Shown here piece by piece: positions 16,179 through 24,931 of a stretch of 38,086 nucleotides of DNA. This stretch comes from Vibrio variabilis (GTDB lineage Bacteria > Pseudomonadota > Gammaproteobacteria > Enterobacterales > Vibrionaceae): assembly GCF_003263785.1 (NCBI RefSeq), contig NZ_JYJK01000129.1, positions 1 through 38,086 of the forward strand, read 5' to 3'. The first letter of the stretch is position 1, and each line of letters starts with the position of its first letter. The notes under the pieces were generated by a model. It had not been told where the DNA came from. It saw only the letters and a list, made by a program, of their open reading frames with translations, and did no database searches. The translations under genes were made by a program, and so were the position numbers.

Positions 16179-18194
16179 TTACTCTTGCTCCTCACACACT
16201 CGGTTTTGAATCATGGGTGGCGCCGGTTCATAATGACTCAAGGTCATACTAAAACGCCCTTCCCCACCCGTTAACGCTTTTAGCCTACGCGAGTAATCTG
16301 CTAGCTCGTTAATTGGCGATTTGGCCACGAGAATGGTACTACCATAAATGCCTTGTTCGCTTCCGACGATGAGTCCTCTATTAGCGGAAAGGTCGCCGGA
16401 AACATCACCGACATATTGAGTTGGAATTTCTAAAGACAAATCGACAATGGGCTCTAATACGATAGGGGCTGCCGCTTCTACCGCTTGCAAGAAGGCTTTC
16501 TTGCCAGCAATGACAAACGCTATCTCTTTTGAGTCGACGGAATGGTATTTACCATCGAACACCGTCACTTCTATGTCTTTGATTGGGTTACCCGATATCG
16601 CCCCTTCTTCTAATGCCTGAACGATGCCTTTTTCTACTGCTGGAATTAATGCAGTTGGAATCGCGCCGCCCACCACTTTATTGACAAATACGAAGCCAGC
16701 GCCGCGCTCTAATGGTCTTACTTTCAGATGTACTTCACCAAACTGTCCAGCGCCACCACTTTGTTTCTTGTGACGATATTGCGCCTCGGCAGGCTTAGTA
16801 ATGGTCTCAAAGTATTCAACGCTTGGTTGGCTGGTTTCTACATCTAACTTGAAGACTTGCTGCATTTTCTCGAGCGCTATCTTGAGATGAAATTCACCTT
16901 GGCCGCTCAATACCGTTTCATTGGTGCGTGTACGGTGCTCTATTTTTAGCGACGGATCTTCTGCAGCGATTTTGGCCAATACGTCTGACATTTTCTGCTC
17001 ATCGCCGCGTTTTTTTGGTTTCAGCGTCAAGCTATACATCGACTCTGGGAAATTAAGGGTTTTGAACTGAACACCATCTTCATCGTGTGAGTCATGAATC
17101 ACCGAATCAAAGGCAAGATCATCCACTTTCACCAATACGCACAAATCGCCTGCTTTAGCACTGGTGATCTCTTGTCGTTTCTTACCTTGTAAGTTGTATA
17201 GGTGACCGACTTTAAACGCTTTACTGCTATCACCAATAAATAGCTGGCTGCCTGCGGTAATTTCACCTTGGAAAACACGTACGTAGGCAAGCTTGCCCAT
17301 ATATGGGTCTACATTGACCTTGTAGACGTGCGCGACAGTATGATCGCGTTTGTCACAATCAATCGCTACTTGCTGACCATTTTTTTCTAGCATCGGTGGA
17401 TTGCCTTCGTCTGGCATCGGCATAATTTCTGCCAAGGTACGCAGCAGCAGCTCACAGCCAGCCCCTGTATCCGAGGAGACAAAACAGACGGGCACTACGT
17501 GACCGGTTCGGAGCGCTTTTTCAAACGGATCGTGAAGCTGTTCTGGTGTTAGTTCTGAGCCTTGCTCCAAATAGAGCTCCATCAGAGATTCATCCATTTC
17601 AACAACTTGGTCGACGAGCAGCTCATGAGCTTCATCGACGCCACTAAACAAGGTAGTTTCCTCAGGGTTTGGCTCGAAATAGCAGTCGATGACTTCCGCT
17701 GGTTTTTGTGACGGCAAGTTAATCGGCAAACATTGTGCGCCGAAACGCTGTTCGATCTCTTCAAGTAATGCCAAAAGCTTATCGGGGTGCTGATCGATTT
17801 TATTGATGATCACCATCTGGCATTTTTTCTGATCTTTTGCGAATTGGAATAAGCGCTCGGAGACTTGGTTGATAGAGCTTCCGGCATCCAACACCAACGC
17901 TGAGGTTTCAACCGCTGGAAAGATACTTAATGTTCGACCAAGAAGCTCTGCTTGCCCCGGAGTATCAATGACATTCATTTGGTGATTGTGCCACGAAAGA
18001 GTGACTGGGGTTGCTTCAACGCTGTGTTGATAGTGAATAGATTGGTCGTCAAAATCGGTGATCGTGTCACCATCTTCGACATGACCTAGGTTATTAATGG
18101 CATGGGACTCAAAAAGTAAACGTTCAACTAAGCTGGTTTTGCCAGTTCCTGTTTGACCGACAAAGGCAATATTTCTAATTTCATGTTGAGACAT
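16179..18194 (-). CDS. EF-G-like translational GTPase (second EF-G paralogue)
   Basis: A 671-residue protein with the full EF-G plan: G domain (G1 GQTGTGKT near 13-20, G3 DTPGQ at 77-81, G4 NKID at 131-134), domain II, and domains III-V including the domain IV loop region (GGAGQFGEVHLKVRP). It is shorter than canonical FusA and the G3 histidine (DTPGH, the catalytic His of translational GTPases) is glutamine here. This places it with the EF-G-like accessory paralogues rather than the housekeeping factor. Its role (translocation, recycling or another ribosome function) is not known to me. AAGGAG precedes the ATG. It lies alone, about 270 bases from aroC. Confidence 0.88.
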   Translation of the reverse strand: MSQHEIRNIAFVGQTGTGKTSLVERLLFESHAINNLGHVEDGDTITDFDDQSIHYQHSVEATPVTLSWHNHQMNVIDTPGQAELLGRTLSIFPAVETSALVLDAGSSINQVSERLFQFAKDQKKCQMVIINKIDQHPDKLLALLEEIEQRFGAQCLPINLPSQKPAEVIDCYFEPNPEETTLFSGVDEAHELLVDQVVEMDESLMELYLEQGSELTPEQLHDPFEKALRTGHVVPVCFVSSDTGAGCELLLRTLAEIMPMPDEGNPPMLEKNGQQVAIDCDKRDHTVAHVYKVNVDPYMGKLAYVRVFQGEITAGSQLFIGDSSKAFKVGHLYNLQGKKRQEITSAKAGDLCVLVKVDDLAFDSVIHDSHDEDGVQFKTLNFPESMYSLTLKPKKRGDEQKMSDVLAKIAAEDPSLKIEHRTRTNETVLSGQGEFHLKIALEKMQQVFKLDVETSQPSVEYFETITKPAEAQYRHKKQSGGAGQFGEVHLKVRPLERGAGFVFVNKVVGGAIPTALIPAVEKGIVQALEEGAISGNPIKDIEVTVFDGKYHSVDSKEIAFVIAGKKAFLQAVEAAAPIVLEPIVDLSLEIPTQYVGDVSGDLSANRGLIVGSEQGIYGSTILVAKSPINELADYSRRLKALTGGEGRFSMTLSHYEPAPPMIQNRVCEEQE

Positions 18195-18366
18195 AAGACG
18201 CTCCTTAAATGATTGGAAACAAGCACTGTTACATTGAGTCGGCGGTTTCCCGCCTACTCGTCTTCCAAGTCATTTTTCGGATCCTTCTGTCCAAACAATG
18301 CACTCCCGCGTGATGGCTGAGTACCTAGTGTGAACCTATACCCGTACAAATATTGTGACTAATTTC

Positions 18367-18389
18367 ATAACCTCCACAGTTGAGGTTAT
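18367..18389. repeat. Inverted repeat upstream of the EF-G-like gene
   Basis: ATAACCTC/GAGGTTAT, 8 bp with a 7-base loop, sits 173 bases upstream of the EF-G-like start, in the 274-base gap after aroC. No T run is attached in the minus direction, so it may be an operator or leader structure. Confidence 0.35.
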
Positions 18390-18412
18390 TTATTGTCCAA
18401 TCCGTGATTTAG

Positions 18413-18447
18413 ACCAAAAAAAGCCTCTTGGTGTTACCCAAGAGGCT
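18413..18447 (-). terminator. Terminator of aroC
   Basis: A 10-bp stem AGCCTCTTGG/CCAAGAGGCT (18422-18431 and 18438-18447) is followed on the minus strand by seven T. It lies 22 bases after the aroC stop. Confidence 0.88.
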
Positions 18448-18468
18448 CAATAAACACTCACGATTATG

Positions 18469-19554
18469 TTAGATAACCGGTGTCTCTGTTTGCACGCCGT
18501 GGTTCTGGCCGCGATGGCGTAACAGGTGATCCAGCAACACAATCGCCAACATAGCTTCAGCGATTGGCACTGCGCGAATGCCCACACACGGGTCATGACG
18601 ACCTTTGGTGATCAATTGCGTTGGCTCACCGGTTTTCGTGATAGTTTCACCCGGTACGGTAATGCTCGATGTTGGTTTTAGTGCGATATTGGCAACAATA
18701 TCTTGACCAGTAGAGATACCACCCAAGATGCCACCAGCATGGTTACTGCTAAAGCCTTCCGGCGTCAGTGGATCGCGGTGCTCACTGCCTTTTTGATTCA
18801 CTACATCAAAGCCGTCACCAATCTCGACACCTTTCACAGCGTTGATGCTCATTAGCGCATGGGCGATATCCGCATCAAGACGATCAAAAATCGGCTCGCC
18901 TAGACCCACAGGTACGTTAGTCGCGACCACTTGTAGCTTGGCACCAATTGAGTCACCTTGCTTTTTAAGATCACGGATTAACTGGTCAAAAGCATCTACT
19001 TTGTCGACATCTGGACAGAAAAACGGGTTATTTTCGATTTCGTTCCAATCTACCTTATCGATAGACACATCGCCCATTTGTGATAGGTACGCACGAATTT
19101 CAACACCAAACTCTTGCTTGAGGTATTTCTTGGCGATGGAACCTGCCGCGACACGCATCGCCGTTTCACGAGCTGACGAACGGCCGCCACCACGGTAATC
19201 ACGGATACCGTACTTTTGGTGGTAGGTGTAATCCGCGTGTCCTGGTCGGAACTTGTCTTTGATTTCTGAGTAATCTTTTGAGCGTTGATCAGTGTTTTCG
19301 ATCAATAGGCCAATCGACGTGCCTGTGGTTTTCCCTTCAAACACACCTGAAAGGATTTTCACCTCATCAGGTTCGCGTCGTTGAGTGGTGTATTTTGATG
19401 TCCCTGGACGACGACGATCTAAGTCAACTTGCAGATCGGCTTCCGTGATTTCCAATCCAGGAGGGCAACCGTCCACCACACAACCCAGTGCGATGCCGTG
19501 ACTCTCTCCAAATGTGGTTACACGAAAATGTTGTCCGATGCTATTTCCTGCCAT
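18469..19554 (-). CDS. aroC: Chorismate synthase AroC
   Basis: It converts 5-enolpyruvylshikimate 3-phosphate to chorismate with reduced FMN, the last common step of aromatic biosynthesis. The 361-residue protein starts at MAGNSIGQHFRVTTFGESHG (19554), with GAGGAAGTA upstream. An in-frame ATG at 19686 would add 44 unrelated residues and is rejected. Family signatures are clear: the RPGHADYTYHQKYG region, the RGGGRSSARETAMRVAAG stretch and the C-terminal GRHDPCVG. It follows prmB at a distance of about 166 bases. Confidence 0.96.
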   Translation of the reverse strand: MAGNSIGQHFRVTTFGESHGIALGCVVDGCPPGLEITEADLQVDLDRRRPGTSKYTTQRREPDEVKILSGVFEGKTTGTSIGLLIENTDQRSKDYSEIKDKFRPGHADYTYHQKYGIRDYRGGGRSSARETAMRVAAGSIAKKYLKQEFGVEIRAYLSQMGDVSIDKVDWNEIENNPFFCPDVDKVDAFDQLIRDLKKQGDSIGAKLQVVATNVPVGLGEPIFDRLDADIAHALMSINAVKGVEIGDGFDVVNQKGSEHRDPLTPEGFSSNHAGGILGGISTGQDIVANIALKPTSSITVPGETITKTGEPTQLITKGRHDPCVGIRAVPIAEAMLAIVLLDHLLRHRGQNHGVQTETPVI

Positions 19555-19720
19555 TACTTCCTCTGTCTGTCCGAACAAGCGCAATGCCCGCAGCTTGTCC
19601 TTTGCTTGTCTATTCTTCGTGAATTCATAGTGACGACAAAGGCTGACGTTGTAAACCCCCAAACGAAAAAACGCTGCAATTCTCATTGCAGCGTCGCTTT
19701 ATCTAAGAGTCAGTACTCGA

Positions 19721-20653
19721 TTAATCTTTGTAGATTGAGAACTCTTCAGCGTGCTCAAGGATCTGATCACGCGTTAGCATGAACACACCGTGACCGCCGT
19801 TTTCAAACTCAATCCATGTGAATGGGATATGTGGATACTGCTCCATCATATGAACCATTGAGTTACCCACTTCACAGATAAGGATACCGTTATCAGTCAA
19901 GTAATCAGGTGCATTAGAAAGAATACGACGTACCAATTTCAGACCGTCAGTTCCCGCCGCTAGGCCAAGCTCTGGCTCATGGGTGAACTCTTCTGGTAGT
20001 GAGTTCATGTCTTCTTCGTCCACATAAGGTGGGTTAGAGACGATCAGATTGTATTTTTCTTTTGGCAGATCGCGGAATAGATCCGAGCGAATTGGGAACA
20101 CTTGCTGCTCTAGACCATGGTCTTGAACGTTCTGCTCGGCGACTTCCAATGCGTCTGTTGAAATATCAATCGCATCCACTTCGGCCTCTGGGAAAGCGTG
20201 TGCACAAGCAATCGCAATACAGCCACTACCCGTACAAAGATCCATAATACGCACTGGCTCTTCAGCAAGCCATGGCTGGAACTGAGCTTCAATCAGCTCA
20301 CCGATTGGCGAACGTGGCACCAATACACGCTCATCGACGAAGAACTCTAGGCCACAGAACCATGCTTTGTTGGTTAAGTAAGCCGTTGGTGTGCGGTCGT
20401 TAATGCGCTTGATAACGCGCTCAACAACACGCAGACGCTCGCTGCTGGTTAGGCGCGAGTTTAAAACATGTGGTGGCACGTCAATCGGTAAGTACAGCGT
20501 TGGCAGGATCAGCTGAACCGCTTCATCCCAAGCATTGTCGGTGCCGTGGCCGTAAAACAGACCTGCTGCATTGAATCGACTCACGGTCCAACGAATCAAG
20601 TCTTGAAGTGTGTGAAGCTCAGAAACGGCTTCTTCCACAAAAATCTTATCCAA
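19721..20653 (-). CDS. prmB: Ribosomal protein uL3 N5-glutamine methyltransferase PrmB
   Basis: It methylates a glutamine of ribosomal protein L3 using S-adenosylmethionine. The SAM-binding motif is MDLCTGSGCIAIA and the catalytic NPPY is at about residues 207-210. The start is TTG at 20653: GGAGG lies five bases upstream, and the resulting LDKIFVEEAV aligns with the E. coli N-terminus MDKIFVDEAV, giving the same 310-residue length. A second TTG at 20665 is less likely because it overlaps the ribosome site. Transcribed divergently from smrB. Confidence 0.93.
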   Translation of the reverse strand: MDKIFVEEAVSELHTLQDLIRWTVSRFNAAGLFYGHGTDNAWDEAVQLILPTLYLPIDVPPHVLNSRLTSSERLRVVERVIKRINDRTPTAYLTNKAWFCGLEFFVDERVLVPRSPIGELIEAQFQPWLAEEPVRIMDLCTGSGCIAIACAHAFPEAEVDAIDISTDALEVAEQNVQDHGLEQQVFPIRSDLFRDLPKEKYNLIVSNPPYVDEEDMNSLPEEFTHEPELGLAAGTDGLKLVRRILSNAPDYLTDNGILICEVGNSMVHMMEQYPHIPFTWIEFENGGHGVFMLTRDQILEHAEEFSIYKD

Positions 20654-20715
20654 AATTGCCTCCAAAAAGCGCTACAATACTGCCAATCTAGATGTTTATT
20701 GAGTTGTCCCAGTCC

Positions 20716-21246
20716 ATGAGCAAAAAAGACACCAACGCTGATGACGATTTCGCCCTCTTTAGGGATGCAGTACAAGGCGTAAAAAAGTTGCAACAGGATA
20801 CCATAGTCCAGCAGCCAAACAGAAATAAGAAACAAAAAGAGCAGAAAAGAACCAACCGCGAAGCCAAAGACGCGGAGTTTTATTTCTCTGACGAATTTGA
20901 GCCGCATCTCAGCGATGATGGTCCGACTCGCTATGCGCGTGATGATGTTTCCACGTACGAAGTGAAACGCTTGCGACGCGGCGTGTATGTACCGGATGTG
21001 TTCTTAGACATGCATGGGATGACTCAGCAAGAAGCCAAGCGTGAGTTAGGGGCGATGATCGCCCACTGTATAAGAGAAAATGTGCACTGTGCCTGCATCA
21101 TGCATGGCATCGGCAAACACATTCTTAAGCAAAAAGCACCACTATGGCTGGCTCAGCACCCAGATGTGATGGCGTTCCACCAAGCGCCGCTTGAGTTTGG
21201 CGGCGATGGCGCGCTGTTGGTTCTTCTCTCTATTCCTGAGAAGTAA
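20716..21246 (+). CDS. smrB: Ribosome-collision endonuclease SmrB
   Basis: It cleaves mRNA between collided ribosomes to start ribosome rescue. The 176-residue protein has an N-terminal helix that binds ribosomes, a basic linker (RNKKQKEQKR) and a C-terminal SMR domain with the DMHG motif (98-101; usually DLHG) and the MHGIGKH motif (129-135). The ATG at 20716 matches the family start MKKK/MSKK; an earlier in-frame ATG at 20692 is less supported. There is no strong ribosome site. It is divergent from prmB and convergent with sixA. Confidence 0.92.
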   Translation: MSKKDTNADDDFALFRDAVQGVKKLQQDTIVQQPNRNKKQKEQKRTNREAKDAEFYFSDEFEPHLSDDGPTRYARDDVSTYEVKRLRRGVYVPDVFLDMHGMTQQEAKRELGAMIAHCIRENVHCACIMHGIGKHILKQKAPLWLAQHPDVMAFHQAPLEFGGDGALLVLLSIPEK

Positions 21247-21281
21247 CCCTTTCTTCAGTTTTTTAGCTTTTTACTTCTTTA

Positions 21282-21745
21282 CTAAGGGTGAATGTGCCAA
21301 AGCACTTCGCCCTGTCTTCTCTGAACATCGTATTCGATGCACACTAACCCAGAAGTCGGGAACATTGGCGCACTGATATCGCCAACAAACTCTGCCGTTA
21401 AGTAACCAACCAGAGGTAAGTGAGAAACGAGTAAGATTGATTCTAGGCTTTCAATCTCAGCGATCGCAGAGACATACTCCACCACATCCTCGGCCTGCCC
21501 GTAAGGCGTAATGTCATCAGAGGTGACGACGTCATCACTGCTGAACTCTTGGCTGATCGCAGCCCACGTCTGTTGCGCTCGTAGATAAGGCTCACCAGTA
21601 CCTTATCGAAACGCTCATACCCTTGCTGCTTGCACGCTCTGGCAACGATAATCGAATTTTCTTTGCCATGCTCTGTTAAGGCACGTTGCTCATCGGTTGG
21701 TGCGTAATGGACGGCTTCGCCATGACGCATAATAAACACTTTCAT
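21282..21745 (-). CDS. sixA: Phosphohistidine phosphatase SixA (one frameshift)
   Basis: A small histidine-phosphatase-family enzyme that in E. coli acts on the nitrogen-related phosphotransferase system and on the phosphohistidine of ArcB. It starts MKVFIMRHGEA, with the catalytic RHG, and ends with the conserved ILLVSHLPLVGYLTAE. The frame breaks near 21589. One missing base in a C run joins KVLVS to PYLRAQQTWAAISQEF, giving a 154-residue protein. Without correction the RHG and HLPLVGY halves lie in different frames. It is convergent with smrB. Confidence 0.88.
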
Positions 21746-22079
21746 ATTAACACCCGCCTATTCAATGGTTGCCCAAGGCAATCATCTCTAGCGCTTGAAC
21801 CCTGCGCTATCTATCGCAATTGCCTGCATATTCCGATAACTAGGGTATATACTTATTTAAAAAATTAATTATATCAATTCACTTGCTAAAGGCTTCGACT
21901 TTCTTAACAATTTAAAGGTTGATACTTAAAAAAGATTGTAAGTTAGTTTTTGTCTGTCTCCATGAAAGATTGTAAATAGTTATTGGTCATCCCTGTTAGT
22001 ACCAATTGTGAGACATCGCTTTTGTCGCCAGACGCTTGGTTAAGCTGTCCCAAGCCACCGCTTAATCCGGAGAAGATAC
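21746..22079. other. Region between sixA and the metallopeptidase
   Basis: A stretch of 334 bases without any recognised gene. Its right half holds most of the unrecognised 55-residue ORF (21943-22110). The left half is AT-rich around 21845-21875. An 11-bp direct repeat AAAGATTGTAA occurs at 21931-21941 and 21965-21975, spaced 34 bases apart. No clear terminator was found. Confidence 0.4.
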
Positions 22080-22110
22080 GTGCATATAAGTCCAAATGAT
22101 AATCGCTCAT
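21943..22110 (-). CDS. Unrecognised small protein, 55 residues
   Basis: A frame on the minus strand from ATG at 22110 to TAA at 21943. It reads MSDYHLDLYARIFSGLSGG and then a Gln/Ser/Asp-rich helical-looking stretch, ending SFMETDKN. A good ribosome site, GAGGT, lies seven bases upstream of the ATG. It overlaps the first 31 bases of the metallopeptidase gene head to head. No signal peptide or membrane helix is evident. I do not recognise the family. The ribosome site and ordinary amino-acid composition favour a real gene, but one short frame could arise by chance. Confidence 0.5.
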   Translation of the reverse strand: MSDYHLDLYARIFSGLSGGLGQLNQASGDKSDVSQLVLTGMTNNYLQSFMETDKN

Positions 22111-24863
22111 ATCGCTACCTCACTCTAAGTAATGAGTTACGCGTCCTGCTCGTCAAAGACGAGCACGCCCAAAAGTCCGCTGCTGCGCTTGCGGTGAACG
22201 TCGGCCATTTTGATGACCCAGACGACCGTGAGGGCCTTGCTCACTATCTCGAACACATGCTGTTCTTGGGCACGGAAAAATACCCTAAAGTTGGCGAGTT
22301 TCAATCCTTTATCAGTCAACACGGTGGCAGCAACAATGCCTGGACTGGCACCGAGCATACTTGTTACTTCTTTGACGTCTATCCAAATGCGTTCGAGAAA
22401 GGCCTCGATCGCTTCAGTCAGTTTTTCACTGCTCCGCTTTTCAACGAAGAAGCGCTAGATAAAGAGCGCCAGGCGGTTGACTCCGAATACAAGCTTAAAC
22501 TTAATGAAGATGGACGCAGGTTATACCAGGTACAAAAAGAGACCGTTAACCAAGCGCATCCTTTCGCCAAGTTTTCTGTCGGCAATATCGAAACGCTGAG
22601 CGATCGTAACGGTGAAAGCATTCGCGGTGAGATCCTTCGTTTCCACCAGCAGCAATATTCTGCTGACATCATGACGCTTGCCATGATCGGCCCACATGAG
22701 CTGGATGAGTTAGAGCAGTGGGCAACAGACAAGTTTGCCGACATCGTCAACAACCAACGTATTAGCAAATCCATAGATGTGCCTTTCGCCACCGAAGACA
22801 ATACTCAAGTCATGGTGCGCGTAGAACCTATTAAAGAGCTTCGTAAGTTAATCCTTGCGTTTCCGTTTCCAGCGACTCAGCAGCATTATCACCAAAAACC
22901 TTTGTCTTATTTTGCCAACTTACTGGGCTATGAAGGCAAAGGCAGCTTAATGCTGCACATGAAAGAGCTTGGCTGGATCACGTCTCTGTCTGCGGGTGGT
23001 GGCGCATCTGGTAGTAACTACCGCGAGTTTAGTGTCAGTATGACGCTGACACCCACCGGGCTTGAGCACGTCAACGAGATGATTCAAGCCGTTTTCCAAT
23101 ACCTAGAGCTGATTAAAACTCAAGGCATGCAGGAATGGCGCTATTTGGAAAAACGTGCGGTCATGGAATCTGCGTTCCAGTTTCAAGAACCCGCAAGACA
23201 AATGGACATGGTCAGTCACCTGGTGATGAACATGCAGCACTATCCGCCTGAGGATGTCATTTACGGCGACTACAAAATGGCGGGCTATGACGAGGCCATG
23301 TTACTTGAATACGCCCAGTTCTTAACGACCCGAAACCTCAAAGCGACGCTGGTTGCCAAAGAACAACACTACGATAAACAAGCAAAGTGGTACTTCACGC
23401 CCTACTCGGTCACGGCATTCACCGAAGAAGAACTGGCGTTTTTCAATCAGCCTCTAGAAGAGGGGGAGCAACCCTTCTGTTTACCTGAGAAAAACCCGTT
23501 CATCAACTACGATTTATCGACCTATCCGCTTGAGAGCGAAGAGGCTCATCCACAGTTGATTGAAGATTTAGACGGTTTTCGCTTATGGCACCTTCAGGAC
23601 AGTCAATTTAAGGTACCGAAAGGCGTGGTGTTTATCGCTATCGATAGCCCCCATTCCGTCGCTTCCGCCCGTAATATCGTCAAAACACGGCTGTGTGTCG
23701 AGATGTTCCTAGACTCGCTCTCTGAGGAAACCTACCCTGCGGAAGTCGCCGGGTTGAGCTACGATATGTACGCCCACCAAGGTGGTGTCACCTTGTCAAT
23801 TTCTGGCTTTAGTAAGAAGCAGCCTCAGCTTTTGGAGATGATACTCAAGCGCTTTGCGTCGCGAGAGTTTAATCCCGCACGTTTTGAGAGCATAAAAGCG
23901 CAGCTAATGAGAGGTTGGCGTAACTCGGCGAAAGATCGCCCAATTTCTCAGCTATTCAACGCTATGACGGGTATCTTACAGCCCAATAATCCGCCAAACT
24001 CTGTGCTGCTAGACGCCCTAGAAACTATCACAGTTGACGAACTACCGAGCTTTGTACAAGCGATATTATCTGAGCTGCACATCGACATGTTCGTGTATGG
24101 TGATTGGCATAAGCAAGGTGCGCACGACATCGCGACCACGCTCAAAGATGCGCTTCGTATCCACAATCAAAAATACGAAGAGAGTTTGCGACCTTTGGTC
24201 ATGCTTGGACGCAACGGCAGTTTCCAGAAAGAAGTGTTTTGCGATCAAGATGACTCAGCGATTGTGGTCTACTACCAATGTGAGGACATCAGCCCGCGCA
24301 GCATCGCCTTATACTCACTGGCCAATCATTTGATGTCGGCGACCTTCTTCCATGAAATCCGAACCAAACAGCAACTCGGTTATATGGTCGGCACTGGCAA
24401 CATGCCGCTCAATCGCCATCCTGGGATAGTGCTTTATGTCCAATCCCCCAATGCAGCACCGAGCGATCTTATTCGCTCTATCGATGAGTTTTTGAATGCG
24501 TTCTATATGGTGCTACTTGAGCTCAATGACTATCAATGGCACAGCAGCAAGAAAGGACTCTGGAATCAGATTGCGACTCCAGATACCACTTTGCGAGGTC
24601 GAGCTCAGCGATTGTGGATTGCCATCGGCAATAAAGACACCAGCTTTAGTCAGCGAGAAAAAGTGCTTGAGGAGCTCAAATCGTTAACACGCGCCGATAT
24701 GATTCGCTTCGTTGTCAACGAGCTGAAACCGCGCACAGCAAACCGCCTCATCATGCATAGCCAAGGTAAGGCTCATGTTGATGCAGACAAGCTTGATTTG
24801 GGATTAGAAATTGGCTCAATAGAAGAGTTTCAACTCAGACCAAAAGACACCGATTTAGGATAA
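22080..24863 (+). CDS. Insulinase family (M16) metallopeptidase
   Basis: A 927-residue zinc protease of the pitrilysin/insulinase type. The inverted zinc motif HYLEH is at residues 55-59, followed by LFLGTEKYPKVGEF and the distal helix ERQAVDSEYKLKLNEDGRR that carries the third zinc ligand. Two further M16 domains follow, and the C-terminal part has the ATFFHEIRTKQQLGYMV region of the inactive half. The start is GTG at 22080 with GGAGA upstream, giving MHISPNDNRSYRYL. No signal peptide is seen, unlike E. coli PtrA, so a cytoplasmic location is likely. Its 5' end overlaps the 55-residue ORF. Confidence 0.92.
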   Translation: MHISPNDNRSYRYLTLSNELRVLLVKDEHAQKSAAALAVNVGHFDDPDDREGLAHYLEHMLFLGTEKYPKVGEFQSFISQHGGSNNAWTGTEHTCYFFDVYPNAFEKGLDRFSQFFTAPLFNEEALDKERQAVDSEYKLKLNEDGRRLYQVQKETVNQAHPFAKFSVGNIETLSDRNGESIRGEILRFHQQQYSADIMTLAMIGPHELDELEQWATDKFADIVNNQRISKSIDVPFATEDNTQVMVRVEPIKELRKLILAFPFPATQQHYHQKPLSYFANLLGYEGKGSLMLHMKELGWITSLSAGGGASGSNYREFSVSMTLTPTGLEHVNEMIQAVFQYLELIKTQGMQEWRYLEKRAVMESAFQFQEPARQMDMVSHLVMNMQHYPPEDVIYGDYKMAGYDEAMLLEYAQFLTTRNLKATLVAKEQHYDKQAKWYFTPYSVTAFTEEELAFFNQPLEEGEQPFCLPEKNPFINYDLSTYPLESEEAHPQLIEDLDGFRLWHLQDSQFKVPKGVVFIAIDSPHSVASARNIVKTRLCVEMFLDSLSEETYPAEVAGLSYDMYAHQGGVTLSISGFSKKQPQLLEMILKRFASREFNPARFESIKAQLMRGWRNSAKDRPISQLFNAMTGILQPNNPPNSVLLDALETITVDELPSFVQAILSELHIDMFVYGDWHKQGAHDIATTLKDALRIHNQKYEESLRPLVMLGRNGSFQKEVFCDQDDSAIVVYYQCEDISPRSIALYSLANHLMSATFFHEIRTKQQLGYMVGTGNMPLNRHPGIVLYVQSPNAAPSDLIRSIDEFLNAFYMVLLELNDYQWHSSKKGLWNQIATPDTTLRGRAQRLWIAIGNKDTSFSQREKVLEELKSLTRADMIRFVVNELKPRTANRLIMHSQGKAHVDADKLDLGLEIGSIEEFQLRPKDTDLG

Positions 24864-24890
24864 AAAAACACCCCCTCTTTCGAGGGGGTG
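24861..24890. terminator. Terminator between the metallopeptidase and fadJ
   Basis: A perfect 9-bp GC-rich stem CACCCCCTC/GAGGGGGTG (24869-24877 and 24882-24890) has loop TTTC (GAAA on the minus strand). Seven A on its left form a T run for the minus strand, so it suits fadJ best. It also immediately follows the metallopeptidase stop and likely serves both. Confidence 0.88.
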
Positions 24891-24931
24891 AATATTTCTA
24901 GACCCTAAGTTTTCTAGATGGGTGTTCTAAA

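Noticed and set aside
19429..19782. Open frame of 117 codons on the plus strand
   Set aside because: It covers the start of aroC and the end of prmB in antisense, with no ribosome site or recognisable protein.
22418..22801. Serine- and leucine-rich frame of 127 codons on the minus strand
   Set aside because: It is antisense to the metallopeptidase gene, whose catalytic residues lie in this stretch.
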